In this document: positions 45,111 to 56,705 of the stretch, in pieces | Layout: each line of letters begins with the position of its first letter | Numbering within the stretch: position 1 is the first letter of the stretch | NCBI GenBank assembly: GCA_030710605.1 | Contig: CP092874.1 | Span: 22,643,007 to 22,707,006, forward strand | DNA from: Cordylochernes scorpioides | Lineage: Eukaryota; Arthropoda; Arachnida; Pseudoscorpiones; Chernetidae | Reading direction: 5' to 3' | Length of the DNA stretch: 64,000 nt | Translations under genes and position numbers: made by a program | The notes under the pieces: model-generated | What the model saw: the letters and a program-made list of their open reading frames with translations, nothing else | Told to the model about the DNA's origin: nothing | Database searches by the model: none

Positions 45111-45483
45111 TATATGTAGATATGTGGAGCACTTACAGTAAATTCAGTCGCTAACTTTTACCCACCATGATTATCATGACCTGTACCACATGTACTAGGG
45201 ATTTAAAAAAAAAAGCACAAAAATCTCTTCATTTTTCAAATTTCATTGCCTTTGACTTTTAATGAAACACCGTTCAACTTTTCAAAAGATGAAAACTTAT
45301 TATCTAGGCATTATATTTTGTCGATATGGAGAATTGATTGCTAAAAGATACTTCACTAAAATGCTTTCCATCTTTTGAAAAGGTCAACAGTTGGTTGCCG
45401 AAACATCAAGGACAAACTTTTTTATGATATGTCATTATTTCATAAAAATGTGTTAGGAGAGATAATCTCAAACAGCTATATAT
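45111..45483. other. Non-coding stretch
   Basis: Contains an inverted repeat GTTCAACTTTTCAAAAGATG (45271) with CATCTTTTGAAAAGGTCAAC (45370), spaced by about 80 bp, and one copy of the CCATGATTATCATG palindrome (45164). No gene recognised. Confidence 0.5.
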
Positions 45484-45935
45484 TGTTGTGTAACCACGGC
45501 GCAACCCTGAACGCTGGACACGTGGGTGCGACTAACACACACGCCCGCTATCTTAACTAGCAAGTCTTTAAACTTTCATTTTTTTTATTTTAATTGAAAC
45601 TTTTTAAAAATTTTAATTAATTTTAAACTCTCTCTGTGAGTCATCGAACAACAGAGTTCAGCGAGAAATTGCACTTTGACCACTGACCAACTTTCTTGCT
45701 TGCTCTCTTTATTTTTTTTTGTAGGGAAGGGTTGTTTTTTTTAAACTTAAGTTCCATTTTTGGATCAACGCAAAATGAAGACGGCTCGACTTGCACCGAC
45801 CAACCCTACAGAGGACTGACCCGAGTACCAAGAAGCTACAGACAAGATGCATCTTCGGACCAGCCCCAACCCTGGCACCAATAAAAAGTTACATCCCTTA
45901 GTACAGCCCTGTTGTTTCCAGGCTCCCACACAACA
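45484..45935 (+). repeat. Candidate solo LTR
   Basis: 452 bp bounded by TGTTGTG and CACAACA, with a TATA-like CTATATAT just outside, an AATAAA signal near 45879 and T-rich tracts. No flanking 5-bp duplication is seen, and no internal coding region is attached, so this is tentative. Confidence 0.4.
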
Positions 45936-45984
45936 ATAAATTTAAAAAAGTAAAAATATCAGGCAAAAAGTTTCTTTTAATTTT

Positions 45985-46035
45985 TTATATTTGCAAGCTT
46001 TCGAGCAAATATACTGTTCTTCAACGGGCTGATAC
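45985..46035 (-). ncRNA. Penelope-type hammerhead-like relic
   Basis: The minus strand reads TTGAAGAACAG followed by CTCGAAAGCTTGC. The spacing resembles the CTGAAGA-to-CGAAAGCT block of Penelope-like terminal repeats. The first core base is changed, so it is a relic at best. Confidence 0.35.
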
Positions 46036-47170
46036 TCTATGTACAATCTACTCTACAATCTATATACAAAATAATTGAAAACTTTTCTTTTTACTTTTTC
46101 AAATAATTTCTGGGTAACTATGGCTCACATAAAAATGGCCCTTAGAAGCTATATATATGTCGTATTTTATATGTTGTATATAAAAACAGCAAACCCAATA
46201 TGTAACTACAAAATGGCGCCAATAAAACGGATACCTGGGAGGGAAAGGGACAGTGAGCCGGGAAGGAAAATATAAACAAGAGTTTTACATACATATTGGT
46301 CATGTTTTCCTGATTGGACGTCCTCCCCCTCCACAATTAGGATAGAAGCTGGGATAGAGAGCTGTAATTTTCACTATAAGTTTTTCCAGATTTTACTATA
46401 TATACTGTTAAAATTTTAGTCAGATTAGTTATGTATTGTAAATGTGTATAGCCAACAAACATACATACACTTACTTTTATTTATATAGGGATTGGTTGTG
46501 GCTATCCCTGATTGGATGTCCTGTTCTGATGTCACCATTAGGATATTAAACTGGGTTGCTCTGAGCCCAGAAAGACATCAACAAGGTAGGAGTAAAGCTA
46601 GGTCACCTTGCTGCCCTATTGACCAGAGTGGTCTCAAGGGGGCTTCCCTTTAGTCTCATCCTTCCTGGGAACCACCCCCTAAGCCAAGGTAACCATGTTC
46701 CTATGTGTGTGGTCTTCATTTGTCTTCAGGCTAGTGCACTGGCCCATGACTGCATATTGGATGTGGAGCCCACTGTGACATTGTCAGCTCCTCTCATTTA
46801 CAACATATATGTCATAATATATACTCTTCCAGGAATAATAAAGCAAATCTACAGTTGACCCAGAGAGAGACGGGAGGGTAAAGTCCGGTCACTTTAGACA
46901 TTAACGACTTTCCAAGGGCCGACCCCTGGGGCCCGTTACTTGGAACCTCGGGACTATTAAGACAGTTGGAGATTGTGGGCGACACGAACGGCCGCCCGGC
47001 TGTGCCGGGCCCGTCTTTCCCTCTCTCTCTGGTTGACTGGGTTCCTCTTCCAAATTGTGGTGTCCTTATTTATTTTTCCACCTTATTATTATACCACCTA
47101 TATATATATTTTTTTCTTATCCCTAGTACACATGGTATAGGCCATGATAATCATGGTGGGTAGAAGTAGG
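46036..47170. other. Non-coding stretch with GC-rich patch
   Basis: No gene recognised. 46860-47040 is GC-richer; AATAATAAAGC near 46833 followed by GTTGACCCAGAGAGAGACGG could be an old LTR end with polyadenylation signal, but no partner was found. Confidence 0.4.
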
Positions 47171-47177
47171 TGATATA

Positions 47178-47392
47178 TTAATATCAAAAAAGGAATATCC
47201 TGAGAGTGTGATCACTTGTGCTTTTTAAGGGGCAGAGCTTCATCTAGTTGAATAGAAATCAACTAAACGTTGATTTAGCCTATTCCTTGATATTTGGTCA
47301 ACGTTTATTTGATTTCTGTTCCACTAGATAGTGCTCTGTCATCAAAAAAGCACATGTGCTCACAGTCAGGATATAACTTTTTTTGATATTAA
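47178..47392. mobile_element. Foldback MITE, 215 bp
   Basis: Inverted arms of about 95 bp: TTAATATCAAAAAAGGAATA on the left pairs with TTTTTTTGATATTAA on the right. Inner matches include CAGAGCTTCATCTAG and CAACTAAACGTT. TA flanks both ends. Confidence 0.75.
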
Positions 47393-47648
47393 TACCTACA
47401 CCTGACTTTTTAGTTATTTTTCACATGTATATATTTTAAGGAGCTTGCCAGGATTTGGAATGTTCAGATTGGTATTCAGAGACCCATCAACTGTTCCATC
47501 CTGTTACAACTTGAGAAGTCAAACAAGTGAGTGCAAGTAATTATTAGTATTATATTCAATTTATTATAATTATATTTTACTATATTATAATCAAATGGGA
47601 GTTCTGGTACACTTGTAAGTGCAAAAGTCAAACTGGCTTACATATGTA

Positions 47649-47736
47649 AGATTATATAAAAAGGCGTACCTGGATCTGCAAAGAAGAAAAATTTTTTTTT
47701 CTTTACAGATCCAGGTACTTTCTTTTATATAATCTT
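47649..47736. repeat. Hairpin repeat
   Basis: AAGATTATATAAAA and TACCTGGATCTG pair with CAGATCCAGGTA and TTTTATATAATCTT around an A/T-rich loop. Outer flanks also pair (GGCTTACATATGTAAG and TTACATATGTAAGCC). Confidence 0.7.
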
Positions 47737-48086
47737 AATTGATGGATCGCCTTTTGACTCAAATTACATATGTAAGCCATGTAATATAATGCCAATTATA
47801 TGTATTAATACTAATATGTAGCCAACTACTTCCTACCATGATTATCATGGCCTGTACTATGTATGTACTAGAATTAATGAATAAAAATAATAATTACGTA
47901 ATAAGAATTAGTACTAATGGCAATTGTGGAGATAAAAATTATCCTTTGTAGAGGTGTCATCTAGTAGAGGTGTCTTGTAGAGTGTCCTCTCATGGAAGGG
48001 GGGTTCTACTGTATTAATTTTAAAAATAAATTTTGAAATTATTATTATATATAAAATTTATAAGGGGCACAATTTGGATTATAGAT

Positions 48087-48315
48087 TATAAACACAAGGT
48101 AATAAGACCAAATCCAAATAAATAAATAGTGTGTGACGTTTCGGTAACAGCGTTGTTACCATCTTCAGACAAAAGTATAGTGTGTGACGTTTCGGTAACA
48201 GCATTGTTACCATCTTCAGACAAAAGTATAGTGTGTAACGTTTTGGTAACAACGCTGTTACCTAAACGTCACACACTATTTATTTATTTGGATTTGGTCT
48301 TATTACCTTGTGTTA
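48087..48315 (-). ncRNA. Tandem family A hammerheads, 51-bp period, with inverted tail
   Basis: Units start at 48129, 48180 and 48231. On the minus strand the first two carry CTGAAGA, GGTAAC/GTTACC, GAAA and GTC in full. The third has changed core bases and ends in the stem-II palindrome that joins to an inverted copy of the tail (TATTTATTTATTTGGATTTG, CTTATTACCTTGTGT). Cleavage at both intact sites would release a 51-nt monomer. Confidence 0.82.
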
Positions 48316-48425
48316 TTAAATATAAAATTCTTTTACAATAAGTTTATCAACTTTAACCACCAGCTCTTCTGAGCTCTTAACAAAAGAAACTTATTATGAA
48401 ATAATTTATTGCATATATATATATA

Positions 48426-48603
48426 CAGTAGAACCTCCATGAGAGAACACTCGTGCTAGAGGACATCTCTCTATAAAGGACAGTTTACATTTGCAAAATT
48501 ACCATTTTTACCTTCTTGCAACTCTCCAGTAAGAGGACACCTCTCCTTAAAGGACACTTTAGCTCTGCAATTAGGTGTCCTTTATAGGGAGGTAGTTTTA
48601 CTG
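48426..48603. mobile_element. Pogo/Tigger-like MITE
   Basis: 178 bp with ends CAGTAGAACCTCC and GGGAGGTAGTTTTACTG, flanked by TA on both sides. CAGT ends and a TA target fit pogo-type Tc1/mariner elements. Right ends of the same family occur at 48003-48014 and 48672-48690. Confidence 0.8.
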
Positions 48604-48707
48604 TATATGTAGTAAAATATACAATCCTAATATTGGAAGTTTTGCTAGCTTTTTGGATCCCCCCTTGGAGGTTTTACTGTATTAATTTTATAAAAGAAAA
48701 TAAGACC

Positions 48708-48866
48708 TAATCCAAATGATTTATTAGTGTGTGACACTTCGGCAACAGCATTGTCACCATTATCAGACAAAAGAATAATATTCATTTTATTTTTTTGTCT
48801 GATGATGGTGACAATGCTATTACCAAAACATCACACACTATTATATTATTTGGATTAGGTCTTATT
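48708..48866. ncRNA. Inverted pair of degenerate family A hammerheads
   Basis: Two copies face each other. The plus-strand one (from 48803) reads TTGTCTGATGATGGTGAC and ATTACCAAAACATCACAC: CTGATGA is kept, GAAA is lost. AATAAGACCTAATCCAAAT and ATTTGGATTAGGTCTTATTT form the outer arms. Confidence 0.75.
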
Positions 48867-49226
48867 TTCGGAGCTTCCGGAGCTTTCAAACTCGACTTGA
48901 AGGATGTTAATAACACCACAACAGAAAATATGTAAATATGTAAAAAAAAAAAGAAAGAGATTGTGTATTTGTGCCACCTCCATGAAATATTTTTATTAAT
49001 AGATTCTTATATATAGACATTTGTGCAACAACATCTTAAAATTAAATATGGGAAAAATGCTCCATCTAAAGCTCAGAAACAATAATGGCATATATAGAGA
49101 TATATAATCTAAATATATATCATACACTACATCAATACACAAGATACAATGCAATTAAAAAAAATCTGAATATGCAATAGTGATTATAATAAAAAAATCA
49201 TTAAAAACTACAAATTTGATAATGTA

Positions 49227-49408
49227 CAGTGTAACTTCTTTAATTCACCACCCCATGGATTCATAAAATATGGATTGGATTAAAAAATTGATGTTGAATT
49301 ATAGTCAGTTAAATTAAAGAATTTAGCTTTATTGGGATTTGAAGATAAAAAGTCTGAATTAAAGTAAGTGTGGAATTAAATGTCAGTTAAATTAAAGAGA
49401 TTATACTG
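49227..49408. mobile_element. Second type of pogo-like MITE
   Basis: 182 bp, CAGTGTAACTTCTTTAATT to AATTAAAGAGATTATACTG, flanked by TA. Related text (CAGTCTAACTTCATTAATTG, TTGAATTAAAGTCTG) occurs at 53883 and 62152. Confidence 0.8.
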
Positions 49409-51442
49409 TATTTGAAAAAGAATAAAAAAGATAATTTTAAAAGAGTTGAGATTAAATACATCAGGAAAATATTTGTAAATTCTTGTGATTGAATACACTC
49501 TTAGACAAAACTTAAGGAAACAAGAAAATATGATCTAATCCAAATAAATTATAGTATGTAAATTTGGATTAGGTCTTATTTTCTTGTAGATATAATCTAT
49601 GATACAAATTGCGCTTTATCAAAACTTGAAGAAGTTGTACCTTTCAGCATGTATATTGGGATTCGGACAATAACTCTGAAAGATATTACAGTGATCTTTA
49701 TTGAAGACACATGAGATAACCAAGTGTGAACAACTTCTGTCCTCTTAAAATTGTTATGTCATCGTAGATTCCCTTGATGTACGTGAACCATCATTCTTCT
49801 TGAATTGTCGTCTGTAATTCCAGCGAGAGAGAATTGAAATTGTGTGGCCAGATGTTCATCAGTCAATTCTCTCCCAAGATCACCAATAATATTACTCCTT
49901 TCTTTTTTATCCTTTTTATATCAATCCGATTACCAGTTTTCTTTTTTTTTTTTTTTTGGGAACATAGAAGTCTGAAGTGGTTGTTCCAGAGAAACCAAAA
50001 AAAGATGTTCCTAATTTTCTATTAGGGTGCGGTTGAAATTGTATTGGAATCTGAGGTTATTTCTTTCTCATCCTTCCTAAATATGTAAGGCCATGTTCTT
50101 TTCAACTTATCCTACTGAAGTGAACCAATTGTCTGCTGTAATATTTCTATTACTCTTCTAAAATGGTCGACTAATCTCAAAAACTTATATTTTGGGTTGG
50201 CAGGAATAGTTCACTCTGTTGACTTGATTGATAAATCTACTTATTCAAAGAAAAAAGTGTTATTTTATAAGAGGAAGCTAAAAAATAGCGGAAGACAGCG
50301 ACTCAAGTATGAGCCATGAGCTAACACTGACTGAAAAATTCTCAAGCTCCTGGATGGGCAGGGCAGAATCCGCCCCCACATGCAAATTGAACCCCCTTTA
50401 CAAAACTGATATTTATAAATGATGGATGGAAAATGTTTGTATCACTGTAAAATTTAAAATACACGAAAGCTGGTAGCTCTCAGTAAACGAAAAAAAAAAT
50501 ATTTTTCCTATATTCAGTTTATGCATGGGAGGAATCAACCCAACCCATCCTGTTAAGTAATTGGCTATTGGAATTAGATGAAGAAACTAAGTGACCTGCG
50601 TTTAAATTTGCCTATATGGATATTTTTTACTTCTAAGTAAACATGTCACAGACCATGATAATCATGGTATGTAGTTAACTCAAGTTAGGAAGGATAGGTT
50701 ACTTTCAGTATTTGGCTATTGGGATTAGATTGGTAAATTAAGTGACCTGCATTTAAATTTGTCTATATGGATATTTTTTTACTTCTAAGTAAACACGTTA
50801 CAGACCATGACAATCATGGTATGTAGTTAATTACAAGTTAGTGGTTAGTTAACTACACTAAAGAGAGATGTGGCACAACCATATTTTATTTAAACAACCA
50901 TACAAGTGATTAGAAATAAATCCCATTCAGTACTGATACTGGTCTAGATCAATACCATTAGGAAATTACCATTGATATTTTATAATGCCATGATGATAGT
51001 TTTATATAAAAGTGGGTTATTTATAAACATGATGTAAATAGGGTAACAGAATATTTAACATAAAGAGATACCTAATTTCAATATTTTTCTACAAGGTAAA
51101 CATATCTCTTTGCCTCTCTGTTCTTTGATGTAAAGAGGGTTTAATTGTGGGGATACAAATGAATTACTTCCTGACCTTTGTCTTTCCTAATTTTTCTATG
51201 TCAAACAATATAATTTATTGTTATAAGGAATAAATTTAACAATTTGAAATGTAAATAATGTGTTTGTTACAATGTATGTTGGGAGAATAAGGTCAGTTGA
51301 TATAAAATGGTAAATTATATGTGGAGATATAAAATGACTGTTTTTAAAGTTAAAATGGAGAACTCAATTGTTGACATAGTGATCCTAATTATATTTGTGG
51401 TAACTGATGGTAATAATGGTATTTCTCTTTGTAGAAAATATA
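49409..51442. other. Mostly non-coding stretch
   Basis: 49505-49620 holds an inverted remnant of the family A repeat tail without a ribozyme. A 46-codon open stretch on the minus strand (about 49905-49766, text TDEHLATQFQFSLAGITDD) looks protein-like but I cannot name it and see no clear splice sites. Two palindromes CCATGATAATCATGG-like are at 50658 and 50807 inside a 150-bp direct repeat (50560-50690 and 50710-50840). Confidence 0.5.
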
Positions 51443-52670
51443 TCACTGTGGTTTACACAAATATATATATGCAAAAATATTATCGAATTTACAAAAATAT
51501 TTTTTCAACTTCTCTGTGTCTATCAGGTAGCGGCAGGTTTGACCAACCAACATAGAGTTGATAATTACTTCACCAGGGAGAATATAATCCCCCACACACA
51601 AAATAGAATATTTATATTGGGCCAGGGAGTTGACACCTACACCTCTCTGATGGAATGACACCTCAAATTCCATCTTCTCTCCTCTAACTGTCCACTTGTT
51701 CCTAACATTGTACTCAGTGCCATCTATATTATTAATTATCTCCTCTGATCTATCTTGGGAGACTTCAGTCCAATTACACCTATCAAATAACCAGAGGTAT
51801 TTCAATTTATCATTGTGATCTTCACTTCCATACAGATATTTCTTAAGGACATTCACAAAGCCAGTATGTGTCCCTACATTAGGAAACCAGTTCTGGACAC
51901 CAAGTGTAAGGTCAAGCTCCACATCTGCCATTTTTACAGGATTCTCCAAATCTTGACATTTGACATCACAGCAGGTGGTGGTAGTTGTTTGGAGCTCTGT
52001 TCTCACAGTGGCCAGTTCTTTCTTAGTACCTTGTTGTTCTGTTTTTATACTTTCTAGTTCTTCCTTCGAAGAATGAATTTTTTTGTCTTTACAATTTACT
52101 CCTTTTTTAAATTTTTTTATTTCTTCCTTGTTATGAATTAATTCTATTTGCATAGCTTTCAGTTTTTTTTTTATCAACTTGTTGTTTTGTCAGCATAGTT
52201 TCTAGTTCTTTTTGTTTAACATGTAATTCAGACTTCACAGCATTCAGTTCTCCTTTAGTGTTTTGTAATTCTGCCTTCACAGTTTCCAGTTCTTTCTTTG
52301 TGTTTTTCAAATCTCTCTCCAATCCTTGTAGATGATCTTCACCAAGTGAGGTTGTAGTTGGGCCAGTGGACAATTTTGACCTCACACCCTCCCCAGGGCT
52401 GACACCAATTTGGCCACACAGAGCCTCATGTTGCTGGAGAGAATCCCCAGTTAGGACTGTCCCACAAAACTGACAACTTCCAAATAGACGTTTGCAGGCT
52501 ACGGTCAAGTGAGATGCCAGATCTTTTCTCAATATTTTTGTTTTGCAGGACTGAGGGCAATCCACCAAACAAAATTGGCACAAGGTAGTGTGCAACATGG
52601 CTTCCGGCATATTGTTGAAGGTCTGCGAACATCCCTGGAATGGGCAGGTGTTCTCCATGTTCTGGAACAT
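51443..52670 (-). CDS. TRAF-type zinc finger and coiled-coil protein, frame broken once
   Basis: The only host-like protein here. From ATG 52670 (or 52658, MENTCPF) the first part has Cys/His spacing of TRAF-type zinc fingers: CPFQGC, CQFCLVDCPQSC, LASHLTVAC, CQFCG and QQHEALC. No RING domain precedes it. A long coiled coil follows with clear heptads (LERDLKNTKKELETVKAEL). At a run of ten T (52163-52172) the frame shifts by one base and continues as more coiled coil (KEELESIKTEQQGTKKEL) and a C-terminal region of about 130 residues I do not recognise; it lacks obvious MATH/TRAF-C text. The shift in a homopolymer may be a sequencing error or a real lesion. TRAF-like proteins act as adaptors in immune and stress signalling. 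A possible splice acceptor (CATGTTCCAG) just before 52661 would allow upstream exons. Confidence 0.65.
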
Positions 52671-52794
52671 GATACACACAGTTGGAGAACATTTCTAAGT
52701 TAAAAGTTGAACAAGTATAAAAAGAAAATTTGGTAGCAAAGAGATAAAGTATTTTATTATTTTCGTGAAAGAAAAAAGAAAGAGGCCAAATGTG

Positions 52795-52925
52795 GTGACA
52801 TTACTAAAGTAGAATCTACATGAAAGGTCAGTCTCACTAGAAGACTCCTCTCTGCAAATGACAGTTTTTATTAAACAATTACCATTTTTACTAATTACCA
52901 ACCTTCCAATAAGAGGATCCTTTTT
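52795..52925. repeat. Degenerate pogo-like MITE
   Basis: AGTAGAATCTACATGA, ACTAGAAGACTCCTCTCTGC, AATTACCATTTTTACTA and CCAATAAGAGGATCC follow the order of the MITE at 48426-48603. Confidence 0.65.
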
Positions 52926-53004
52926 CTAATGGTTACTATGGTTCTGAAATGACGAGAGAAGAAAAATTCCTTTCAAACTAACAAAATAGGCACAGTCATT
53001 TCTT

Positions 53005-54272
53005 TGGAAAATTAAGTGCCCACCTGGAGCCAATGGTTTCTGTCTAATGTTCTTGTCAGTCCAAGGTTTTATTGTGGTCATTAAGGTACAGCTTGCACCA
53101 TGCTGCTGAGGGCCACAGCCAGATGTGGTTAGCTTTTCTTGATTAGTCAAGAATGGGTATTTGGTCATTAAGGTACAGCTTGCACCATGCTGCTGAGGGC
53201 CAACAGCCAGATGTGGTTAGCTTTTCTTGATTAGTCAAGAATGGGTATTTGGCCAATTCTGGAATAATTGAAAATCAAGAATTAGTTGATATTTATTCTA
53301 ACAGATGGCGCAAGCCATCACCTACTTTAAGTTTACACGATCAGGAAATGCCTTTTTCTCAATTTGTCCTTATTTTGGAGAAAAGCATTGCAAAGGAAAA
53401 TATTTAGATGTAATATGTACAGTCCTAAAAAAACTTATTTTCATATTTTACTTGAATACCGTTTGTAAGATTCTACTCTTCAGTAAGCAGAATCGTCCAA
53501 TATAGTATTATAGCTCTAAAATAGGATATGGCAGTTCAAATTTACGAAACAACTGGGAGGGTTCACCACTGATGAGCCAAGCCTTTCCAAAAATTTTTAT
53601 CACACAATGGATAGTAGAAGTTTGTTTTATGTGTAACAGAAACTTTATTGCTTGAATGTTTTCTTTTTCAATGAACTAATTAAATATTTACAGAAACAAA
53701 AAAAAGGGATCAAGTCTTAATTAACATGATCTTTATAAGGAACTGGTATTAACTTGCTTTTGGAATCTGTATAGAAACTTTTGAGAGAAATAAAATCATG
53801 CAATGTGTCCTGATCAATGAATTCCTAATATTATCCAGAAAGGGCACATAAAATTGGAACAATGTGGATTGTAGAGTTATTACAGTCTAACTTCATTAAT
53901 TGAACATGGCAAGGAATCGGAGGTTTTTGTTGAATTAAAGTCTGTGATAAATTGAGGACAGATTATTTCATCACAGCATTTATTGCTAGTGGACTTTTTA
54001 TCTTGGGAATCAAATATTAAATCATTAAAATAATATATATATTTAAAACCTCTCTATTGCAATATATTTTAAATAATAATTTCTCAATATGAATTGTGCG
54101 TGTTACAATTAGATCTATTTTATTTCATTCATTTAGAATTTTTTATGATCAACTTTTGGTGAGGGACAAAAATGCATCTTGGCACCAATGAAAAATTACA
54201 AATATCATTTTATCTAATTGTTTAATGGCATTTGAAAAAAATGAATAAAGAAAAACTAAATATTTATTAATA
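53005..54272. repeat. Segmental duplication, copy 1
   Basis: Matches 60649-62538. Landmarks: AAATTAAGTGCCCACCTGG, AGATGGCGCAAGCCATCACC, GATATGGCAGTTCAAATTTA, GGAACTGGTA-TAACTTGC and ATTGAACATGGCAAGGAATC. Here the 88-bp array has two units (53078-53252) and the hammerhead insertion found in copy 2 is absent. Confidence 0.9.
53078..53252 (+). repeat. Dead hammerhead array, two units
   Basis: Two units of 87-88 bp from TCATTAAGGTACAGCTTGCA. Each keeps CTGCTGAGGGCCA-CAGCC but has lost GAAACGCGTC of the family B hammerhead. Confidence 0.8.
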
Positions 54273-54760
54273 AAAATAATGAACTTTTAAAGAAATACTT
54301 TATGGTTGTTTATAACAAGAATTCTATTTATTGACATTTTAGCTGATTCTGTAAGTTTAAATAATAGTTGAATAATGGTCTTCAAGATACCTTAATGTCG
54401 GTCTTCAGTTAGGTTATTGAACCAATGATGCCTAAATTTCCCTCTAGAAAATTTTAAACGCACGTAATTTACAAGGGATAGCGACCCCGCCATTTGTGGC
54501 ACTGCAATTTAACACTTTCAGGTAAATGCTGCCAGTGCTCCAATATTGAAATTATAGAGATGAAATTGTAAAGTTCGTACATTTTCTATTGATAAAATTG
54601 TACTGTTTTTGTACCTTTTCTAGTGATAAAATTATAAAGTAGGCTTGTATAACACCTAAGAGATCAGAACTTTCGGTTGAATTAAAGTTATTTAAATGAT
54701 TTCATCACAACATTCACTGCTAGAGGACATTTTTTCAAGGATAACCAAAGGTATGATTAA
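54273..54760. other. Non-coding stretch
   Basis: AT-rich, no gene recognised; TTTCGGTTGAATTAAAGTTA near 54671 is a fragment of the second MITE type. Confidence 0.5.
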
Positions 54761-55592
54761 TCTATATATATATAAAAATGAATGTCTGTCTGTGTGTGTG
54801 TGTGTGTACTCTATAGATTCAAAAACCATACATCCAATCGCCGTGTAATTTTGGGATATTATTAGGTATATCCCCGGAATGGTTTTCGAAAAATAATTTC
54901 TTGAATATCTTGAATATCCTTAGAGTTATTTGCAGATTTAACTCGCAAGCAGCGCCACCTTGCGACGGAGATAGGCTTAGGTCTGTCCCACCCCGTCGAG
55001 AGAATGTAATCGTCCGGCCGCCGGCCGGATGGACAGTCCAAGTACCCACCGACCAATCAAAGGGGTCAAGATGTCCGGGCCCGCGGGGGCAGAGTTGGTG
55101 ACACAGCTGCGCCAAGTAAACAAGAAAAAAAGCCTCGCGGGGGCTTGCCCAAGATGTCCTCCGGCAACTTCGTCCATCATCCATAAACGACCATGATTTT
55201 ATTCAACTTATCGAGTATTTTTCAAGGGGCCGGGAAAAAATGTTCACTATAGATAAAACGATGATTTTGTAACGTTGAAAATTAGGAAAGACAAAATTCA
55301 GAATGACACGGCACACAGGGACCGGTAAAAAATGATCACTTTATCGAGAGATTCAAATTTACGAGTTTCAAATTATCAAAATATATCTTTTTTTTTTTTA
55401 TAAGTTTATAGAGAATTGTTTTAACAAATGTTCGTTAAACAAACCTTTACTCGGGTACCTATTAATATTCATTTTATTCAACTTATCGAGTGTTTTTCAA
55501 GGGACCGGGAAAAAATTTTCACTTTATCGAGAGATTCTTTAGACAAACCTTTACTCGGGTAAAACACGGGCGAAGCCGGGTACATCCGCTAG
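54761..55592 (+). mobile_element. Non-autonomous Helitron 1
   Basis: 832 bp. It begins TCTATATATATATAAAAATG and a GTCTGTCTGT stretch and ends in a hairpin region CACGGGCGAAGCCGGG then TACATCCGCTAG. It is flanked by A on the left and T on the right, the Helitron A/T target. The 5' TC, 3' CTAG and subterminal hairpin are the family hallmarks. The GC-rich middle (54940-55190) has no confirmed gene; GAGTATTTTTCAAGGGGCCGGG is repeated at 55213 and 55490 with small changes. Confidence 0.75.
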
Positions 55593-55744
55593 TATATTTT
55601 TATAATATTGGCAATGTATTTAAAGACTTTTTTACGCATGGTCCGCATACACTATCTATGGCCGATGTGTCACAAGTGTCGAAGTATCGTAATTTCATCC
55701 AAATATTTGTATTCAAACAATTATCTAATGCTATCAAAATTCCT

Positions 55745-55990
55745 TTTTAAAAACTGGTCGAATTAATGTTAAATTAAATTACAAGAGCTCTAAAAAAAGC
55801 ATACAAAATTATTTTCCTCTACATCCTAGATGTGTTGAGTTGGCTTCAACAGTATGGAGTCAAAGGTCTAACTAAAGTGATAAAGCACAATTTGGACTAT
55901 AGATTATAGCCACAAGAAAATAAGACCTAATCAAAATAAATTAATAGTGTGTGATGTTTCGGCAACAGCGTTGCTACCATCAGACAAAAT
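55745..55990 (-). repeat. Family A hammerhead repeat, degenerate
   Basis: Nearly identical to the insertion at 61519-61785 (ACTGGTCGAATTAAT, TGAGTTGGCTTCAACAGTA, CACAATTTGGACTATAG). The minus-strand ribozyme reads CTGATGGTAGC with GCCGAAACATCACAC: two core bases after CTGATG are missing. Confidence 0.8.
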
Positions 55991-56690
55991 ACAAAAATAT
56001 TTTAATACTAGACGAATGGCCCGGGCAACGCCCGGGTTTTACCCGAGTGCGTTTGTATTTTAAAAACGTTTTAATTCAAATACTATTCGTTACAATTATA
56101 AATTGGCGCCATGGATGTCACTCTTGTGAAACGTCCCGTTCCAAACTGTGTGTTTTTAAAATGTTTTAATTAAAATACTATTCGTTACAATTATAAATTG
56201 GCGCCGTGGATGTTTCTCTTGTGAAACGTCCCGCCCCAAACTGTGTGTGTCTTGAAAATATAAAAATAAAAATGTGAATTTTCATAAAGATTTCATCATG
56301 TCGATTTTTTTTTTTGCATTTCACCTACTAAATCGATAGAGATAATTACATTTGCAACATGAACTTAGGTATATTGACTAAATAGAAAATTGCATAGTAA
56401 TAAAGATCATTTTTTAAAGGCACCATATCGTTTTTTTTTCAATAAAATCGAAACAAAAATTAACGATAAATAACGATAATTGCCTTAAAAAGAAATTGCC
56501 TTAAAAAAAAGAAACATTCGCGGTGATTTTATCTTGCATTCGTTTATAAAATTATTATATACGAATGACCCGGACAACGCCCGGGTTTTACCCGATTAAA
56601 TGCTTTTATTCAAATACTATTCGTTACAATTATAAATTGGCGCCGTGGATGTCATTCTTGTATAATATATAAATGAGTTTTAAAAATTGT

Positions 56691-56705
56691 AAAAAAAAAA
56701 AAAAA
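56691..56705 (-). terminator. Pol III terminator of tRNA-Gly
   Basis: Fifteen T on the minus strand directly after the tRNA discriminator base, ample for RNA polymerase III termination. Confidence 0.8.

Noticed and set aside
54819-55184. 121-codon minus-strand frame in Helitron 1
   Set aside because: Translation of a GC-rich patch with competing frames on both strands and no motif.
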